Positions 1 through 11,784 of a DNA stretch of 64,000 bases are shown here, piece by piece. Position 1 is the first letter of the stretch, and the number at the start of each line of letters is the position of its first letter. The position numbers and the translations under genes were made by a program. This DNA is from Adenophora triphylla var. japonica. Taxonomy: Eukaryota; Streptophyta; Magnoliopsida; Asterales; Campanulaceae. Where the stretch lies: the NCBI GenBank assembly GCA_022495995.1, contig JAFEMH010002095.1:1-64000 (forward strand), read 5' to 3'. Below the pieces are notes generated by a model. That model did not search any database. It saw nothing but the letters and a program-made list of their open reading frames with translations, and had not been told where the DNA came from.

Positions 1-838
1 ATATTGTTATCCCTTTTGTGGATTTTATTCAAGTATCTATTATGTGCTTGATAATGTGTGAGTCGGTGACATTTGGGGGTATAACATAATACGATCAATT
101 ATGGAAGTGTGACCTAATGTGATCGGATTATGTTATATACGTGGACCGTCCCCTCCTGTGGCCACGGGTTGGGGTTATAGCATCTGTATTGAGCCAAAGC
201 CTTACGAGTTGCTACTTTGTCTTATTTGGTTCCACTGAAAAATGGGTCTTATAAGATGTGAGTATTGCTTAAACGGCTCACTTAAGATTGGAGTATTATT
301 ATACCCAATGTTGTACGACTATTGTTCGAGACGGGAAAAAGGTAAACCAAGGTAATGTAAGGTGTTTAGCTTTTCCAACGTGTTATGTGTTGCATCTATT
401 TGGCATATTGTTGCATCCATAATAGCTTCTTTGAGATTTATTCTCACCCCTCTCCCTTTCTTGTTTTAGATCCCGAGACGGGCGGGCCAGGCCAAGTAAG
501 GACGGAGAGGAGTTTGGAGAAATCTTTTGGGTGTTGTCGGGGTATGTTTAGGGTGACGTATAAAATTGTATTTTGGTAATTCCTTTCTTGGAGTTTGTAA
601 TTATAAACTTTAAACTCTACGTCATAACCTTAATCTTTTGTAACTAAACGGTTGACCGTTTTCAAAGTTAGTTATCTCCTCCTCCGATGTGGAGTTGAGT
701 GGAGTTCTTTTGAAATGTTATGTTATTAATGTTTATGTTTGAAAGTCAAAGCAAAGTTTTAAACGTTTTTGTGTATTTGGGTTAGTTTGAGGACGCTCCA
801 ACTCGGGACACGTGTAGGTTCGGGTCGGGGTCCTCACG
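1..838 (+). repeat. 5' LTR of Tekay copy A (3' portion only)
   Basis: The segment aligns throughout with the second half of the LTR at 5349-7671, for example the shared stretch around 20-60 and 6850-6890. It ends in tcctcacg at 838, where the other LTR has tcctcaca. The first ~1.5 kb of the LTR, including the palindrome cluster seen in the 3' copy, is cut off by the window edge. Confidence 0.92.
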
Positions 839-856
839 GTTAATATCGAGCTCGGT
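839..856 (+). other. degraded primer binding site (initiator Met tRNA)
   Basis: The sequence reads gttaatatcgagctcgg directly after the LTR. Copy B has gttggtatcagagctcgg at the same place, where TGGTATCAGAGC is the usual complement of initiator Met tRNA. Copy A has lost a GG pair and one base of CAGAG, so priming would be impaired. Confidence 0.8.
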
Positions 857-918
857 TAGAATTCTCGGGTAGAGTCTAGGCGAGTGAGAGTGTGTGATAG
901 CGACGTCGAGTGTTTAAT

Positions 919-3900
919 GCGGGAGTTTGTTGTTATGGCGGGAAATGATGGTGATCGAGAATGCAGGTTTGGGTGGTGTTGGTAATCCGAATGCGAGATG
1001 ATGGATATGTTCAGGGTTTCTTCGGCATATGGCAACTCGGAATCGGAACCAGAATCGGAATCAAGGCGACGAGGGCAACATGGTTTGGAGAAGTTCGTGA
1101 AGATGTCTCCTCCTAGCTTCAACGGAGATCCGGATCCGGTGAAGGCGAGAGGTGGCTTGAGGCTATGAATAAGATTTTCGCGGCTATGGAGAGTTCGGAT
1201 GCGGAGAAGGTGAGATGTGCCGTTTTCAAGTTGGAAGGACCCGGCGAGCTTGGTGGCGAGGTAGTGAAGGATGGTTGGGGCCAGGGATTTGACACCACGA
1301 GACTTGGGAGAACTTCACACGCAAGTTCGGGATCACTTCGTGCCTATGGTTACTAGAGACAAGAAGGAAGGCGAGTTTACGAAAGCTGGAGCAAGGGACC
1401 ATGACGATAGCGCGGTATTCGGCAAAGTTCACGAAATTGGCCCGATATTGTCCTCATTTGGTGCCGGATGAGGAGAGGCGAGTCTACCGGTTTGTGAAGG
1501 GTTTAAGGGTTGAGTTCGAAGCGGATTATTGACGCATAACTTCGCCAACTTCCAAGCGGCGGTGAATATGGCGTATCGGATTGAGAATGACATAGAGGAG
1601 CATCGTGGTAAGAATGAAGGCGGAAACGAGGAAATAGATTCCAAGGTCAAGGTTCGGGACGAGAATAGGGTGCGGCCAGGGGACATTTACTCGGGAGCAA
1701 ATCGAGGAGGAAATGTGGCGACTCCGGCAAATCGTGCGACTCAGTCGGTTTGGGACATGTGTGGTTATTGCGAAGCTAGGGCATTCGGAGGACAAGTGTT
1801 GGAGCAAGCAAGGAAAATGTTTAGAGTGTGGGGCGACGGGCCATTTCCGGAAGAATTGTCCTAGGTGGCGAGAATAAGCAAGCGACGGGTACCGGATTTG
1901 GGGGACAAGGTAGTGGTGTGAAGAGAGGTGTAGATGGGAAACCCAAAGATAGGGTGCAAGGTCGAGTGTTTGCCTTGGGGCAAGGAGAGGTCGATCCCAA
2001 TCTTTGTCATTAGAGGTATAGTTCTGTCTCGGGAGTTAAGGCCCGCATTCTTATAGATCCGGGTCTTCCCATTCATTTGTGGCATCGCATTTTGCATTCT
2101 CATTGCATACTTTGCACGAATCTATGCCTTATGTGTTGGAGGTTTCTACTCTATGGGAGAGTGCCTCACATCTTCTTTGATATATCCGTTGTGATGTGAC
2201 TATATGTGGGCATGTATTGCGGTGGATTTGGTCGAGTTACCAAGTGATTTTGATGTGATCCTTGGGATGGATTGGTTGAGTCGGTGCCATGCTATGGTAG
2301 GCTGTCGTAGAAAGCGAGTCTCATTTGCTATGCACGATATGCCTACTTTTATATTTGATGCGGATAGATCTATGTTCGGGTTTACATGTTATTTACAAAG
2401 CTAGAAAGATGCTATCTAAGGGGTGTACGGGTTACTTGGCTTATGTGGTAGATTCCAATAAGAAGTCTCCCGAGTTAGCTCATGTTAGGTTGTCAATGAA
2501 TTTAGTGATGTGTTTTCTAGTGAGTACTCTATGCCTCCGGATCGTGAGATAGAGTTTTGTATTGACTTAGTGCCGTCCTATCTCTAAAGCACCCTATAGA
2601 ATGGCTCGAGTTAAAAGAGTTGAAGGTCCAATTGCAAGAATTGTTAGACCGAGGTTTTATTCGTCTAGTGTGTCTCCGTGGGGAGCACCGGTCTTGTTTG
2701 TTAGGAAGAAGGATGGTACCTTACGATTGTGTATTGACTATCGTTTGTTGAACCAAGCCACCATTAAGAATAAATATCCTCTTCCGCATATAGATGATTT
2801 GTTTGACCAACTCCAAGGTTCCGTTATCTACTCAAAGCTTGATTTGAGAAGCGGATACCATCGATTGAAGATTAGGCCAGGATGATATTGCTAAGACGGC
2901 TTTAGGACTAGATATGGTCATTATGAGTTTGTTGTGATGCCTTTCGGGTTGACTAATGCTCAGTAGTGTTTATGGATATGATGAACCGTGTCTTCAAGCC
3001 TTATCTTGATAGCTTTGTGGTAGTGTTCATAGATGATATCCTTGTTTACTCTAAGTCTCGGGAAGAGCATGAGAATCATTTGAGGATTGTCTTGTCCGTT
3101 CTTCGGGAGAAGCAATTGTACGCTAAGTTCGGTAAGTGCGAGTTTTGGCTTGAGCGATTTCTTTCTTGGGGCATGTTGTGTCGAGTTCGGGAATTTCCGT
3201 GGATCCTTCAAAGATTGAAGCCGTGGTTAATTGGAAGCAACCTTCGGCGTGGCCGAGGAGTCCGTAGTTTTCTTGGTTTGGCGGGGTATTATCGGAGGTT
3301 CATTGAAGGGTTTTCTCGGATTGCGACTCCGTTGACTAGGTTGACTCGGAAAGATGTATCGTTTGTATGGGATTCCAAGTGTGAAGCAAAGCTTTGATGA
3401 ATTGAAGAAGAGGTTGACAACGGCTCCTATTCTTACCCTTCCGGATGGTTGCGAGAATTTTGTTATTTATAGTGATGTCTCGAAGGCGGGTTTGGGATGT
3501 GTGTTGATGCAAAATGGGAAAGTGATTGCGTATGCCTCTAGGAAGTTATCACCGGCGGAACAGAATTACCCTACTCATGATATGGAGTTGGCGGCGATTG
3601 TATTTGCGTTGCATAAGTGGAAGCATTATCTTTATGGAGCGAAATTTGAGATTTTTACCGACCATAAAAGTTTGAAGTATTTGTTTACCCAAAGGAGTTG
3701 AATAACCGGCAAAGGAGATGGCTTGAGTTTTGAAGGATTTTGATTGTATAATTTCTTATCATCAGGGAAGGCAAATGTTGTAGCGGATGCGATTAGCCGA
3801 AAGGCGTATGTGGACGGCTTTGAGTTCTCGAGAGTTGAAGAGTGAAGTAATCGTTGCGAATGTTCGAGCCGTTCCGACTTTGTATGGAGATTTGAAGGAA

Positions 3901-5320
3901 GCTCAACAAGGTGATCCGGAGTTGAAGAAAATTTTTGATCAAGTGCAAGATGGGAAAGCCGGGGATTTTGCTTTGAATAGAGATGGGATTTTAACTTTCG
4001 AGGGAGAATTTGCGTTCCTTCATCGCCGGAAATCAAGAAGCGTGTTTTAGAGGATGGCCATAAGTCCAAGTTTGCGATTCATCGGGTAGTACCAAAATGT
4101 ATCAAGACTTGAAGCGTGGGTATTGGTGGAATGGTATGAAGAGGGAAATAGCGGATTATGTATCTAAGTGTTTGACTTGTCAACAAATTAAGGCCGAGAA
4201 CATCGAGAGGCGGGACTACTTCAACCATTGGATATTCGGAATGGAAATGGGAAGGGATCTCGATGGATTTTGTTTCGGGTTTACCTCTTTACCGCGAAGA
4301 AGATGGATGCTATTTGGGTTATTGTGGATAGATTGACGAAGTCGGCTCATTTCTTCCGGTGTCAACTAAGTTTTCGTTAGAGAAGTTAGCCCGAGTTGTA
4401 TTTGAAAGAGATCGTTCGACTTCGTGGGGTTCGGTTAGTATTGTTTCCGACAGAGATCCGAGGTTTACTTCTAGATTTTGGAGAGCATTGCATGAAGCCT
4501 TGGGTTCTAAGTTGTGTTTCAGTACGGCGTTTCATCCTCAAACCGACGGTCAGTCCGAGAGAACTATTCAGATACTTGAGGATATGTTACGAGCTTGTGT
4601 GATGGATTTCCAGTTATCTTGGGAGGATCATCTACCTTTAGTGGAGTTTGCCTACAACAACAGTTATCAGTCTAGTATTGAGATGGCTCCGTATGAAGCG
4701 TTATATGGTAGGAAGTGTCGATCTCCGATGTGTTGGGACGAGGTTGGTGAAGCGAGACTTTGGGGCCCGGATTTGGTTCGAGATTCTACGGAGAAGGTCA
4801 AGGTGATGCGGGATAGATTAAAGACGGCTCGAGTAGACGAGAAAAGCTACGCCGACGGTAGAAGACGGGATTTATCTTTTCAAGTTGGTGACTTTGTGTT
4901 CTTGAAGGTCTCTCAGGACGGGAATCAAAAGGTTTGGTAATAAGGGTAAATTGGCTCCGAGGTTCGTTGGTCCGTTTGAGATCTTAGAGAAGGTTGGGGA
5001 TTTGGCTTACCGGTTGGCATTGCCTCCGTCTCTTTCTTTACTTCATGATGTTTTCCATGTCTCGATGTTGAGGAAGTATTGTCATGATCCTTCCCACATC
5101 TTGAGTTCTCCCGATGATGTCCAAGCGGACATGTCTTATGTTGAGGAACCCTTGAGAGTCCTAGAGTTCCAAGTTAAGGAGTTGAGGTCTAAGAGTATTC
5201 CCTATAGTGAAGGTCCTTTGGAAGAACCACACCGTTGAGGAAGCCGACGTGGGAGCTAGAGTCGGAGATGAGAGCGAAATACCGTGGTTGTTTGAAAATC
5301 AGTAAGTTTTCTTTTAAAAT
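919..5320 (+). pseudogene. gag-pol polyprotein of Tekay copy A, many frameshifts
   Basis: This is the decayed counterpart of the copy B polyprotein, readable only in pieces. The gag part spans about 919-2010; its first zinc knuckle is damaged, with the first Cys pair split by a frameshift. The protease region is near 2040-2120 and is broken. RT covers about 2600-3200, with [14 protein letters not shown] and the FIDD catalytic box near 3030. RNase H covers about 3410-3700 with FTDHKSLKY. The integrase zinc finger is near 4060-4190, the core has SDRDPRF near 4450 and QSERTIQ near 4550, and the chromodomain-like tail is at about 5130-5290. At least ten small indels break the frame, many at CAG or CTG positions of copy B. 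It cannot encode working protein. Confidence 0.92.
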
Positions 5321-5348
5321 TCGGGACGAATTTTCTTTAAGGAGTGAG

Positions 5349-7671
5349 TGTAACGACCAAACCCTAGGCACTAATTTTAATATCATATTGTGTGTTTAAT
5401 ATTATTGTTATTATTATATGTCCATTTTTATATACTTGATTTCAATATTAAATGTTAGGATAAATGATAGGGTAATAAATTAATGTTCTAGAGAAAATAA
5501 AATAAAACATTGGGAAAAATATATAATAATGGAAATGAATAAAATGTGGAAGGAGGATCATAGTATGGGGAATAAATATTTGGGTAGGAGGATTTTAATT
5601 TAATGCTTTGGGAAAATTAAGGGAAAATGGCCATTTGGTGAAAGCCTTAGTAGGATAGGTAGAGAAAGGGGGGCCATTATCTCCCTAATTCCTCTCCTGG
5701 CTCAAGCCCCGTTGTCAACACCCCATAACCTCCCCATACTTCCTTCACTTTTTCCCCATATCCCCTCCCTCCCACACTCTTTTTCCTCATCTTCTTTCAT
5801 TTTCTCTCCATTCTCCATGGGAAAAACTTGGTGAAAGCCTTCCACTTCAAGAGCTCCTACCAGATTCATTTCTTGTCCATTTTCAAATCAAGTGTCCTTT
5901 TGTGAGTAGTTCATCTCAGAGGAATTGATCAAGCCTAGAAATCATCATTTTCATCTTGTATTGGCAAAGGTGAGTTATTATGACCCTTTCCTTCTTTGAA
6001 TGTTCATGAATATGTTATTGTTGTTATGAATGTTCTATTTGCTTTGATGCGTTAGGAACTCTTTCTTATTGAGAAATGTTATGGTTCATAGATGTAAGTT
6101 ATAATGATCTAGAGTTTGAATGACATGATTCCTTGGAGTTAAATGAGTAGAATGAAGTTACCAAAGTTGGAAAAGCCCTTTAGGTTCATAACTTAGAAGA
6201 CTTTTGGTTGGAACCTTTTAGGTTTTTTGGGAAATTGTTGTTGATTTCATTTGTTTTTGATTTAAAGGCTGAGGCACGAGTCGTGCCCCTTGGCAGTCGT
6301 GCCCTTGGGTAAATCGTGTCAAACTTGCTACGAGTCGTACCTAGGAGGTCCAATCGTTACGAGTAGCTTGGGAATGAGCGCGAGTCGTGCCACAGGGACG
6401 AGTCGTGCCTTGGCTTTGGTTTTCAAGACATCAACTTTAGAGTACATTTCTCCAAAACCACTAATCGAGCTTCGATCCCTAACCATGAAATGAAATATCT
6501 TTAACCTAGATTAAAGTAGAATACTTTGGCTTACCAATGACATCTTAAGTGATCAAAATGGAATAGTAGAGCCACTTTAAATGTTGCTTGGAAAAACGTT
6601 AGCTAACCTAGTTTGGTAACTGTTTGACAATTATAATCTTCCAACTTGGTAGATTCAACTTAGACCTTTAAAGAGGCTAGGTATTATTGTATAATGATCT
6701 TGTAGGATGGATTGATGATACTTCCTTGCCTTACTTGATTCCATATACATTGTTTATATTATAGCATATGTATTGATTAAATGTTGCACCATGATATTGG
6801 TTGGACATGAGTATATTTTACCATGTTGCTATATTATTTATCCCTTTTTGAGGATTTTATTCAAGTATCTATTATGTGCTTGATAATGTGTGAGTCGGTG
6901 ACATTGGGGGTATAACATAATACGATCAATTATGGAAGTGTGACCTAATGTGATCGGATTATGTTATATACGTGGCCGTCCCCTCGCGCCACGGGATGGG
7001 GTATAGCATCTGTATTGAGCCAAAAGCCTTACGAGTTGCTACTATCTCTTATTTGGTTCCCAAAACGGGTCTTATAAGATGTGAGTATTGCTTAAGCGGC
7101 TATTTCAGAAGATTGGAGTATTATTATACCCAATGTTGTACGACTACTGTTCGAGACGGGAAAAGGTAAACCAAGGTAATGGAATGTGTTTATAGCTTTC
7201 CCAAGGTGTTAAGTGCGACTTGTTATGTGTTGCATTTATTTGGCATATTCTTGCATTCATAATAGCTTCTTGAGATTTATTCTCACCCCTCTCCCTTTAA
7301 TGTTTTAGATCAGAGGAGGCGGGCCAGCCGGTAAGGACGGAAAGAGTTTGAAGCGAAGCTTTTGGGGTATTGTCAACGTTAGGTTGGCGTAGAAAGTATA
7401 TTTTGTTATAATTCCTTTGGGAGTTTGTAATTATAAACTTTAATTTTTCTACGTTAAAACCAATATCTTTTGTAACTAAACGGTTTAAGTATTTTCAAAG
7501 TTGGTCCCTCCCTTCCAAGTGGAGAGTAGTGGAGTTGTTTTGAAATGGAACATGTTATTGATGTTGATGTTTGGAAGTTTAATTAAAAGTTTTAAAAGTT
7601 TAGTGATATTTGGGTTAGTTTGAGGACGCTCCAACTCGGGACACGTGTAGGTTCCGGTCGGGGTCCTCACA
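5349..7671 (+). repeat. 3' LTR of Tekay copy A
   Basis: It begins TGTAACGACC after the purine-rich tract ttaaggagtgag and ends GGTCCTCACA. The length is 2323 bp, compared with 2204-2212 bp for copy B. The first ~150 bp and last ~1 kb align with copy B. The central part (about 5450-6660), which holds the palindrome cluster, is strongly diverged from B. Confidence 0.93.
6273..6409 (+). repeat. cluster of GGCACGAGTCGTGCC near-palindromes in LTR A
   Basis: Five units lie in 137 bp of otherwise AT-rich LTR: 6273-6287 (perfect 7-bp arms around a single G), 6292-6303 (one arm shortened), 6327-6341 (TACGAGTCGTA core), 6378-6391 and 6396-6409. The cluster starts 924 bp from the LTR start, nearly the same distance as the clusters in copies B and C. 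Confidence 0.85.
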
Positions 7672-9560
7672 TTAAGCTACGCGTTAGATCCCAATTTCAA
7701 CCGGGGATGGCTAATACCCGGACCGGAATCGGATCGGAAACAGTACGGAACCGCCATGAACCGTATTTGGAAGAGGGTAGCGATTGTCCTCACTACACCG
7801 GTTGGCGACACCAAAATGGTGGTGGGCCGAGGACGTAATAACCCTTAAGGATATGGGACGAAAATGGTTTCATTACTTCTTTACCTCAATAGAATGGCAG
7901 CAGGATCGGAAAAACCTACCTACTTAATATATGTGAGATCGGAACCTTCAAAAGCTACTAATCAACCTTTAAAGTGTATACTCGAAACGAAATGGTTCTG
8001 AATCATTTGATCATCCTATTTCCCTTCATGTAGTTCAGAGTTGAAGTCTCGTCTTTCCCTTCTAGCCTTATAAATTTAACGAAGTGGGAAAGATGAACTA
8101 ATAAATTTATGCGTTAAAGGCCTTCCTTTTCAATATTCTTCAAAGATTGTGATTTTATGAAAATTTTCTCGCCTTTCTTTGACCCTTGATTACGTACGAA
8201 CCTTCTTCGAGATGGGAAATGCTAGGATTCTGAAATGTAAAAAGATTTAATTGGTGTTTTAAAAAATTAGATAATAAAGTTTCAATTTGTGCGGATGGTT
8301 GGAGTGATCATTGGAAGAAATACTTATTTAGTATACTTGCCATTTGATAGATAATTCACTTGGACTATCGAAAAAAGATTAATTGCTTACAAAGATTTTC
8401 ACCATTCCACGAAAAATATTTATGCGAAATGCTTTGAGGAGATTTTCTTCAATATGGTAAAATAAAATATTTACTATTTCATTTGACAACGCAGGTAAAT
8501 CACGGCTGAATCGTGCCCGATTTAATTATCGTTTTGTCGACCCAGCTTGAGGTAAGTGATTTTCATATTAGATATGTTATGTCATATAATTAATTTAGTG
8601 TTAGAGATGGTTTAGATCACCTTATAACTAATGTTACCAGCTAATTAGGCAATCTTCAATTTATTTCATAAAAAAATTCTAGTACAAAAAAATGGATAAT
8701 GACGCTGGGATTCAAATTTACCTAAGAATGTGAAAAAATGTTGAATCTTTTACTTACGATATTCAACTAAGGGATTCAAAAGGTAATGTTAAGCGATAAG
8801 GCGCGTCTTGTACTTATAAAGGTTCTCCTAACGCAATTAGTCAATTGGCATCATGAACCTCTATTTACTTATAATTGGAATGCATGCATTAATTTCATGT
8901 GCAAATTGTTAAAGATGCCTTTAATCATTACTTTGGCTTAATCGAGTTTATTATCCACTTCCGTTTTGGATGCTAAAAACAATGGTTGTATTGCAATTGA
9001 GGCATTTTTGACAATTTATGAAGAAACCGTAATGGTGTCTATTTAAAACAATGCATTTTTAACATGAGACAAAGAGTAATCCATATTTTGACACTATTCC
9101 GTCTCTTAAAATTTGATTGCAAGTTATTCTTTGCTCGATTAAATTAGATGATTTAGAGTTCATTATAACTTAAAAGTATGAAATTATATCCAGGTGTCTG
9201 GGTAGTTATGAAATTTAGTTATTGTTAATGACACAAAAAATGATTTGATTAACCTTTTTAATGAGTATAATGCCTTATGTAAAAACACTTCTCTCAACAT
9301 GAAGAGATGTAAAGATCTGGGATTGAAGTGTATTTAACGAATATAAGTGACATGTAGGCTCACATATAGGGTTATCATTAAAAGAGCTATATGTTAATTG
9401 CAAAGTATAGAATATTAATTAAATGTGTAGAAATTTAAAAAATTACCTATTTATGATGGCCTTCTAAGTGAGAATGGTAAGTTCCTACTTAATTAAATCA
9501 ATGTCTCTTGATGAGGGTGTTGAAACCAAGTATATGGAAACTACTACATCATCCTACTCT
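7672..9560 (+). pseudogene. copia integrase-RT remnant of D
   Basis: The best island is 7785-8020. It tracks the E integrase from the region of the second catalytic Asp through the stretch encoding AERRNRTLKDMV, with many indels. A second island near 8765 matches the RT stretch that in E encodes RDSQGNVERYKARLV. Stops occur in every frame. This is the target into which Tekay copy A inserted: the base run after the LTR (ttaag then ctacgcgttagatcc) matches E at 14012-14028. Confidence 0.7.
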
Positions 9561-10701
9561 CGGCATAATCGAGTTCTAAGGAAGGCATTCGTCATCAAGA
9601 TCTAGTTTTCCTCCTTGATTTTCTTCTCTTCTCTTCCTTCCTTTGCAAGAACAACATCAAGCTAATCCAAGATGAACATCACGGGTATCGCTTAGCCTGC
9701 ATAACTACAGTTCTTACTTAATCTAGACTTGAGTGCTTGCGAATTGGAACTAGGATATGCTTACATATATCAAAGCCTCTCGGATCATCTTGAGATCATT
9801 GGTTATTCTTGCTTTACTTTGATTCTTAATCCTATTAATATCGACATGTTATGATGTTATGTCAATGCTCGAATTTCGTTGCTAGAAGTGCCATTAGCAA
9901 ATACTTAGTTAAATTCCACCATGGAAGTATGGATTGAAGTTTACTCGAAAAGGACATGATGGTTCATGCGTAAGATTATCACATTGAAGGACTCAGGACG
10001 TTTTATGTCAAAGGCTGAGACCGCTTATATCTACTTGCATTCTAAGTCTTGGATAAGCGTTAATTCTCCAACAACAACAAGAGTTCATCTAAATCTAAGC
10101 ATATAGGATATTAAGTGATCTTTTGTGAAAATGGCCTTGCTAGAGCCAATTATGAAAAGGTGCCTTTTGAAAAAAATTGGGAGATCCATTTACTTAGCGG
10201 TATCCAGTCGTTATAACGCACGGTCGTGCAAATCTCCTTTGTTCACATATTTTCAAAATTTCAATTTGGTTGTAGTGCGCTAATGAGCCGTTCTGACCTA
10301 ATTCATTTCTAGAGTATTGTATTAAATTATAATTATAAAATTTGGTTTTTACTCGAGAACTTTCAATTCGTTAATGTAGATTATCCCATTTTGAACATAG
10401 TCATCATTGGATGCGTTGTGAGTATATATTGAGTTGCTAGCCACGAATTAAATGTGTTGTGAGTATGCGGATCTATCTTGCTTTGGTTGAATATTATTCG
10501 CATTGGAGTTAAAATTAGTAGTCTGGAAAAATTTGACATTGAAAGACATAAGGGATATTGACTCAGAGCACCCCATTTGTATCGGCTAATTCGTTTGAAA
10601 TTTTTGAAAACGGTCATGATGCTCGGCATAAGTCCAAGGGCTCGGTAGAGCATATGTTATTTAATGGGCGAGCACCCAATGGGCTCGGCCGAGCCTGAGG
10701 A
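7672..10701 (+). mobile_element. decayed Ty1/copia remnant D, relative of element E
   Basis: No ORF survives, but stretches align by eye with element E. These are 7672-8020 with integrase 14012-14310, 8760-8830 with RT 15020-15090, 9525-9560 with 15728-15760, 9785-9830 with 15945-15990, and 10301-10701 with the E leader 11331-11720. It therefore reads as pol, a 3' portion, then leader-like sequence with no recognisable LTR between them, which implies deletion or rearrangement. Between these islands (for example 8030-8690 and 9840-10290) I see no other feature. Confidence 0.75.
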
Positions 10702-11191
10702 TGAAAGAACATGGATTATAAGACATGTATTATTAGTGAAAGTACTTAATAAAATAGTAATCAATATTATAATGTTTGGTATAAAGTATAGGGTATAACA
10801 TAATGTGTAGAATTTCATAGAATAAGACTACCATTAAATGATGGGCATAATGGTAATTCCTTATTCATCAATAGGTGTAGTCCCTAAGTAAGGTGCCTCT
10901 TGGATTCCTTTATAAAGGTCTTTCCATCAGCCTATGAATCCAATTTATTTTGATTGATTTTCACATTCTCATTTAGTAAAACTCTTCCTAAAGTATATCG
11001 AAGACAAGAGAATTAAGGGCACTTATTACTTAGAAGATCTACACCATCTTCATCCATTTCTCCGGTCTTTGTTTGAAGAACAACATAATGGAATCATCAG
11101 GTACATGCTTTCGCTCCTCTTTCTTCTTTCTTCTCTCTTCTTAATCTAGATATGAGACGACCTTTGGTTTATGGATCATTATGTTCCAACA
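10702..11191 (+). repeat. 5' LTR of copia E
   Basis: It runs from TGAAAGAACATGG (TGTTAGAACATGG in the 3' copy) to ATGTTCCAACA and is 490 bp long. It contains a TATA-like box at 10909-10918 followed by a pyrimidine-rich stretch. Confidence 0.92.
10909..10918 (+). promoter_or_regulatory. TATA box of copia E LTR
   Basis: The sequence tttataaagg lies about 207 bp into the LTR and is preserved in the 3' LTR at 16742-16750. Position and sequence fit the retrotransposon promoter. The start site itself cannot be placed from sequence. Confidence 0.6.
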
Positions 11192-11192
11192 A

Positions 11193-11205
11193 TTGGTATC
11201 AGAGC
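11193..11205 (+). other. primer binding site of E (initiator Met tRNA)
   Basis: TTGGTATCAGAGC follows the 5' LTR by one base and contains TGGTATCAGAGC, the standard complement of plant initiator Met tRNA. Confidence 0.9.
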
Positions 11206-11585
11206 CTACTCATATTCTAGATCAAGTTTGAGTATTATGAAAAGCCTTCATGTTTTATTATGCTTTTAATTCTTGAAAAGATTCCATGTTTATCATGTGT
11301 TCTTGAATTTATTATTTTACTCTAATTCAGATTCTAGAGTATTGTGTTAAATTCTAAATTATAAAATTTGGTTCTACTCAAAAGGCTTTCAATTCTTAAT
11401 ATAAGATTATCCCATTTTGAACATAGCCACCATCATTGAATGCGTTGTGAGTTTTTTCAAATGCATAGCCACGCATTTAAAAATGTGTTGTGAGTATGCG
11501 GATCTACTTGCTTTGATTGAATATTGATTCACCATTAAGTTAAGGATTGATAGTCAAAATCTGGAAAATTTAACGTTCAGGAGCT

Positions 11586-11784
11586 GCTCGGCCGAGCACA
11601 CCTTGACTCGGCCGAGCACCCCATTTGTAACAACACAAGGTTTGAAATTAATTGAAAAGGCGGCATCCAACGGTCATGATGCTCGATCAAGCACCCTAAG
11701 GATTCGGCCGAGCGCAAGGGAGCTGAAAGGGGTGTTCTCTGGAGTCTTTTGCTCGGCCGAGCACTTTCCTTGACTCGGCCGAGC
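11586..11784 (+). repeat. cluster of GCTCGGCCGAGC palindromes in the E leader
   Basis: Five units occur: 11586-11597, 11606-11617, 11702-11713, 11751-11762 and 11773-11784. They alternate between GCTCGGCCGAGC (a perfect palindrome) and ACTCGGCCGAGC, with one ATTCGGCCGAGC. All lie in the untranslated leader between the primer site and gag. Remnant D has a decayed version near 10566-10697. Confidence 0.88.

Larger units (their letters stand above)
1..7671 (+). mobile_element. Ty3/gypsy chromovirus, Tekay-like copy A (5' end outside window)
   Basis: The order is partial 5' LTR, degraded Met-tRNA primer site, gag-protease-RT-RNase H-integrase-chromodomain, purine tract and complete 3' LTR. The integrase-before-LTR order marks Ty3/gypsy, and the chromodomain-like tail marks a chromovirus. 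The right LTR ends in CACA, followed by ttaag. The sequence after it continues as copia integrase (compare 7672 onward with 14012 onward), so this copy jumped into an older copia element. The matching left target duplication lies outside the window. Copy B at 28976-37960 is a close but much better preserved relative. Confidence 0.93.

Noticed and set aside
385..579. Small plus-strand ORF in Tekay LTR A (similar ORF at 37366-37617 in B)
   Set aside because: It is not preserved between LTR copies, lies in non-coding LTR and differs by frameshifts in each copy.
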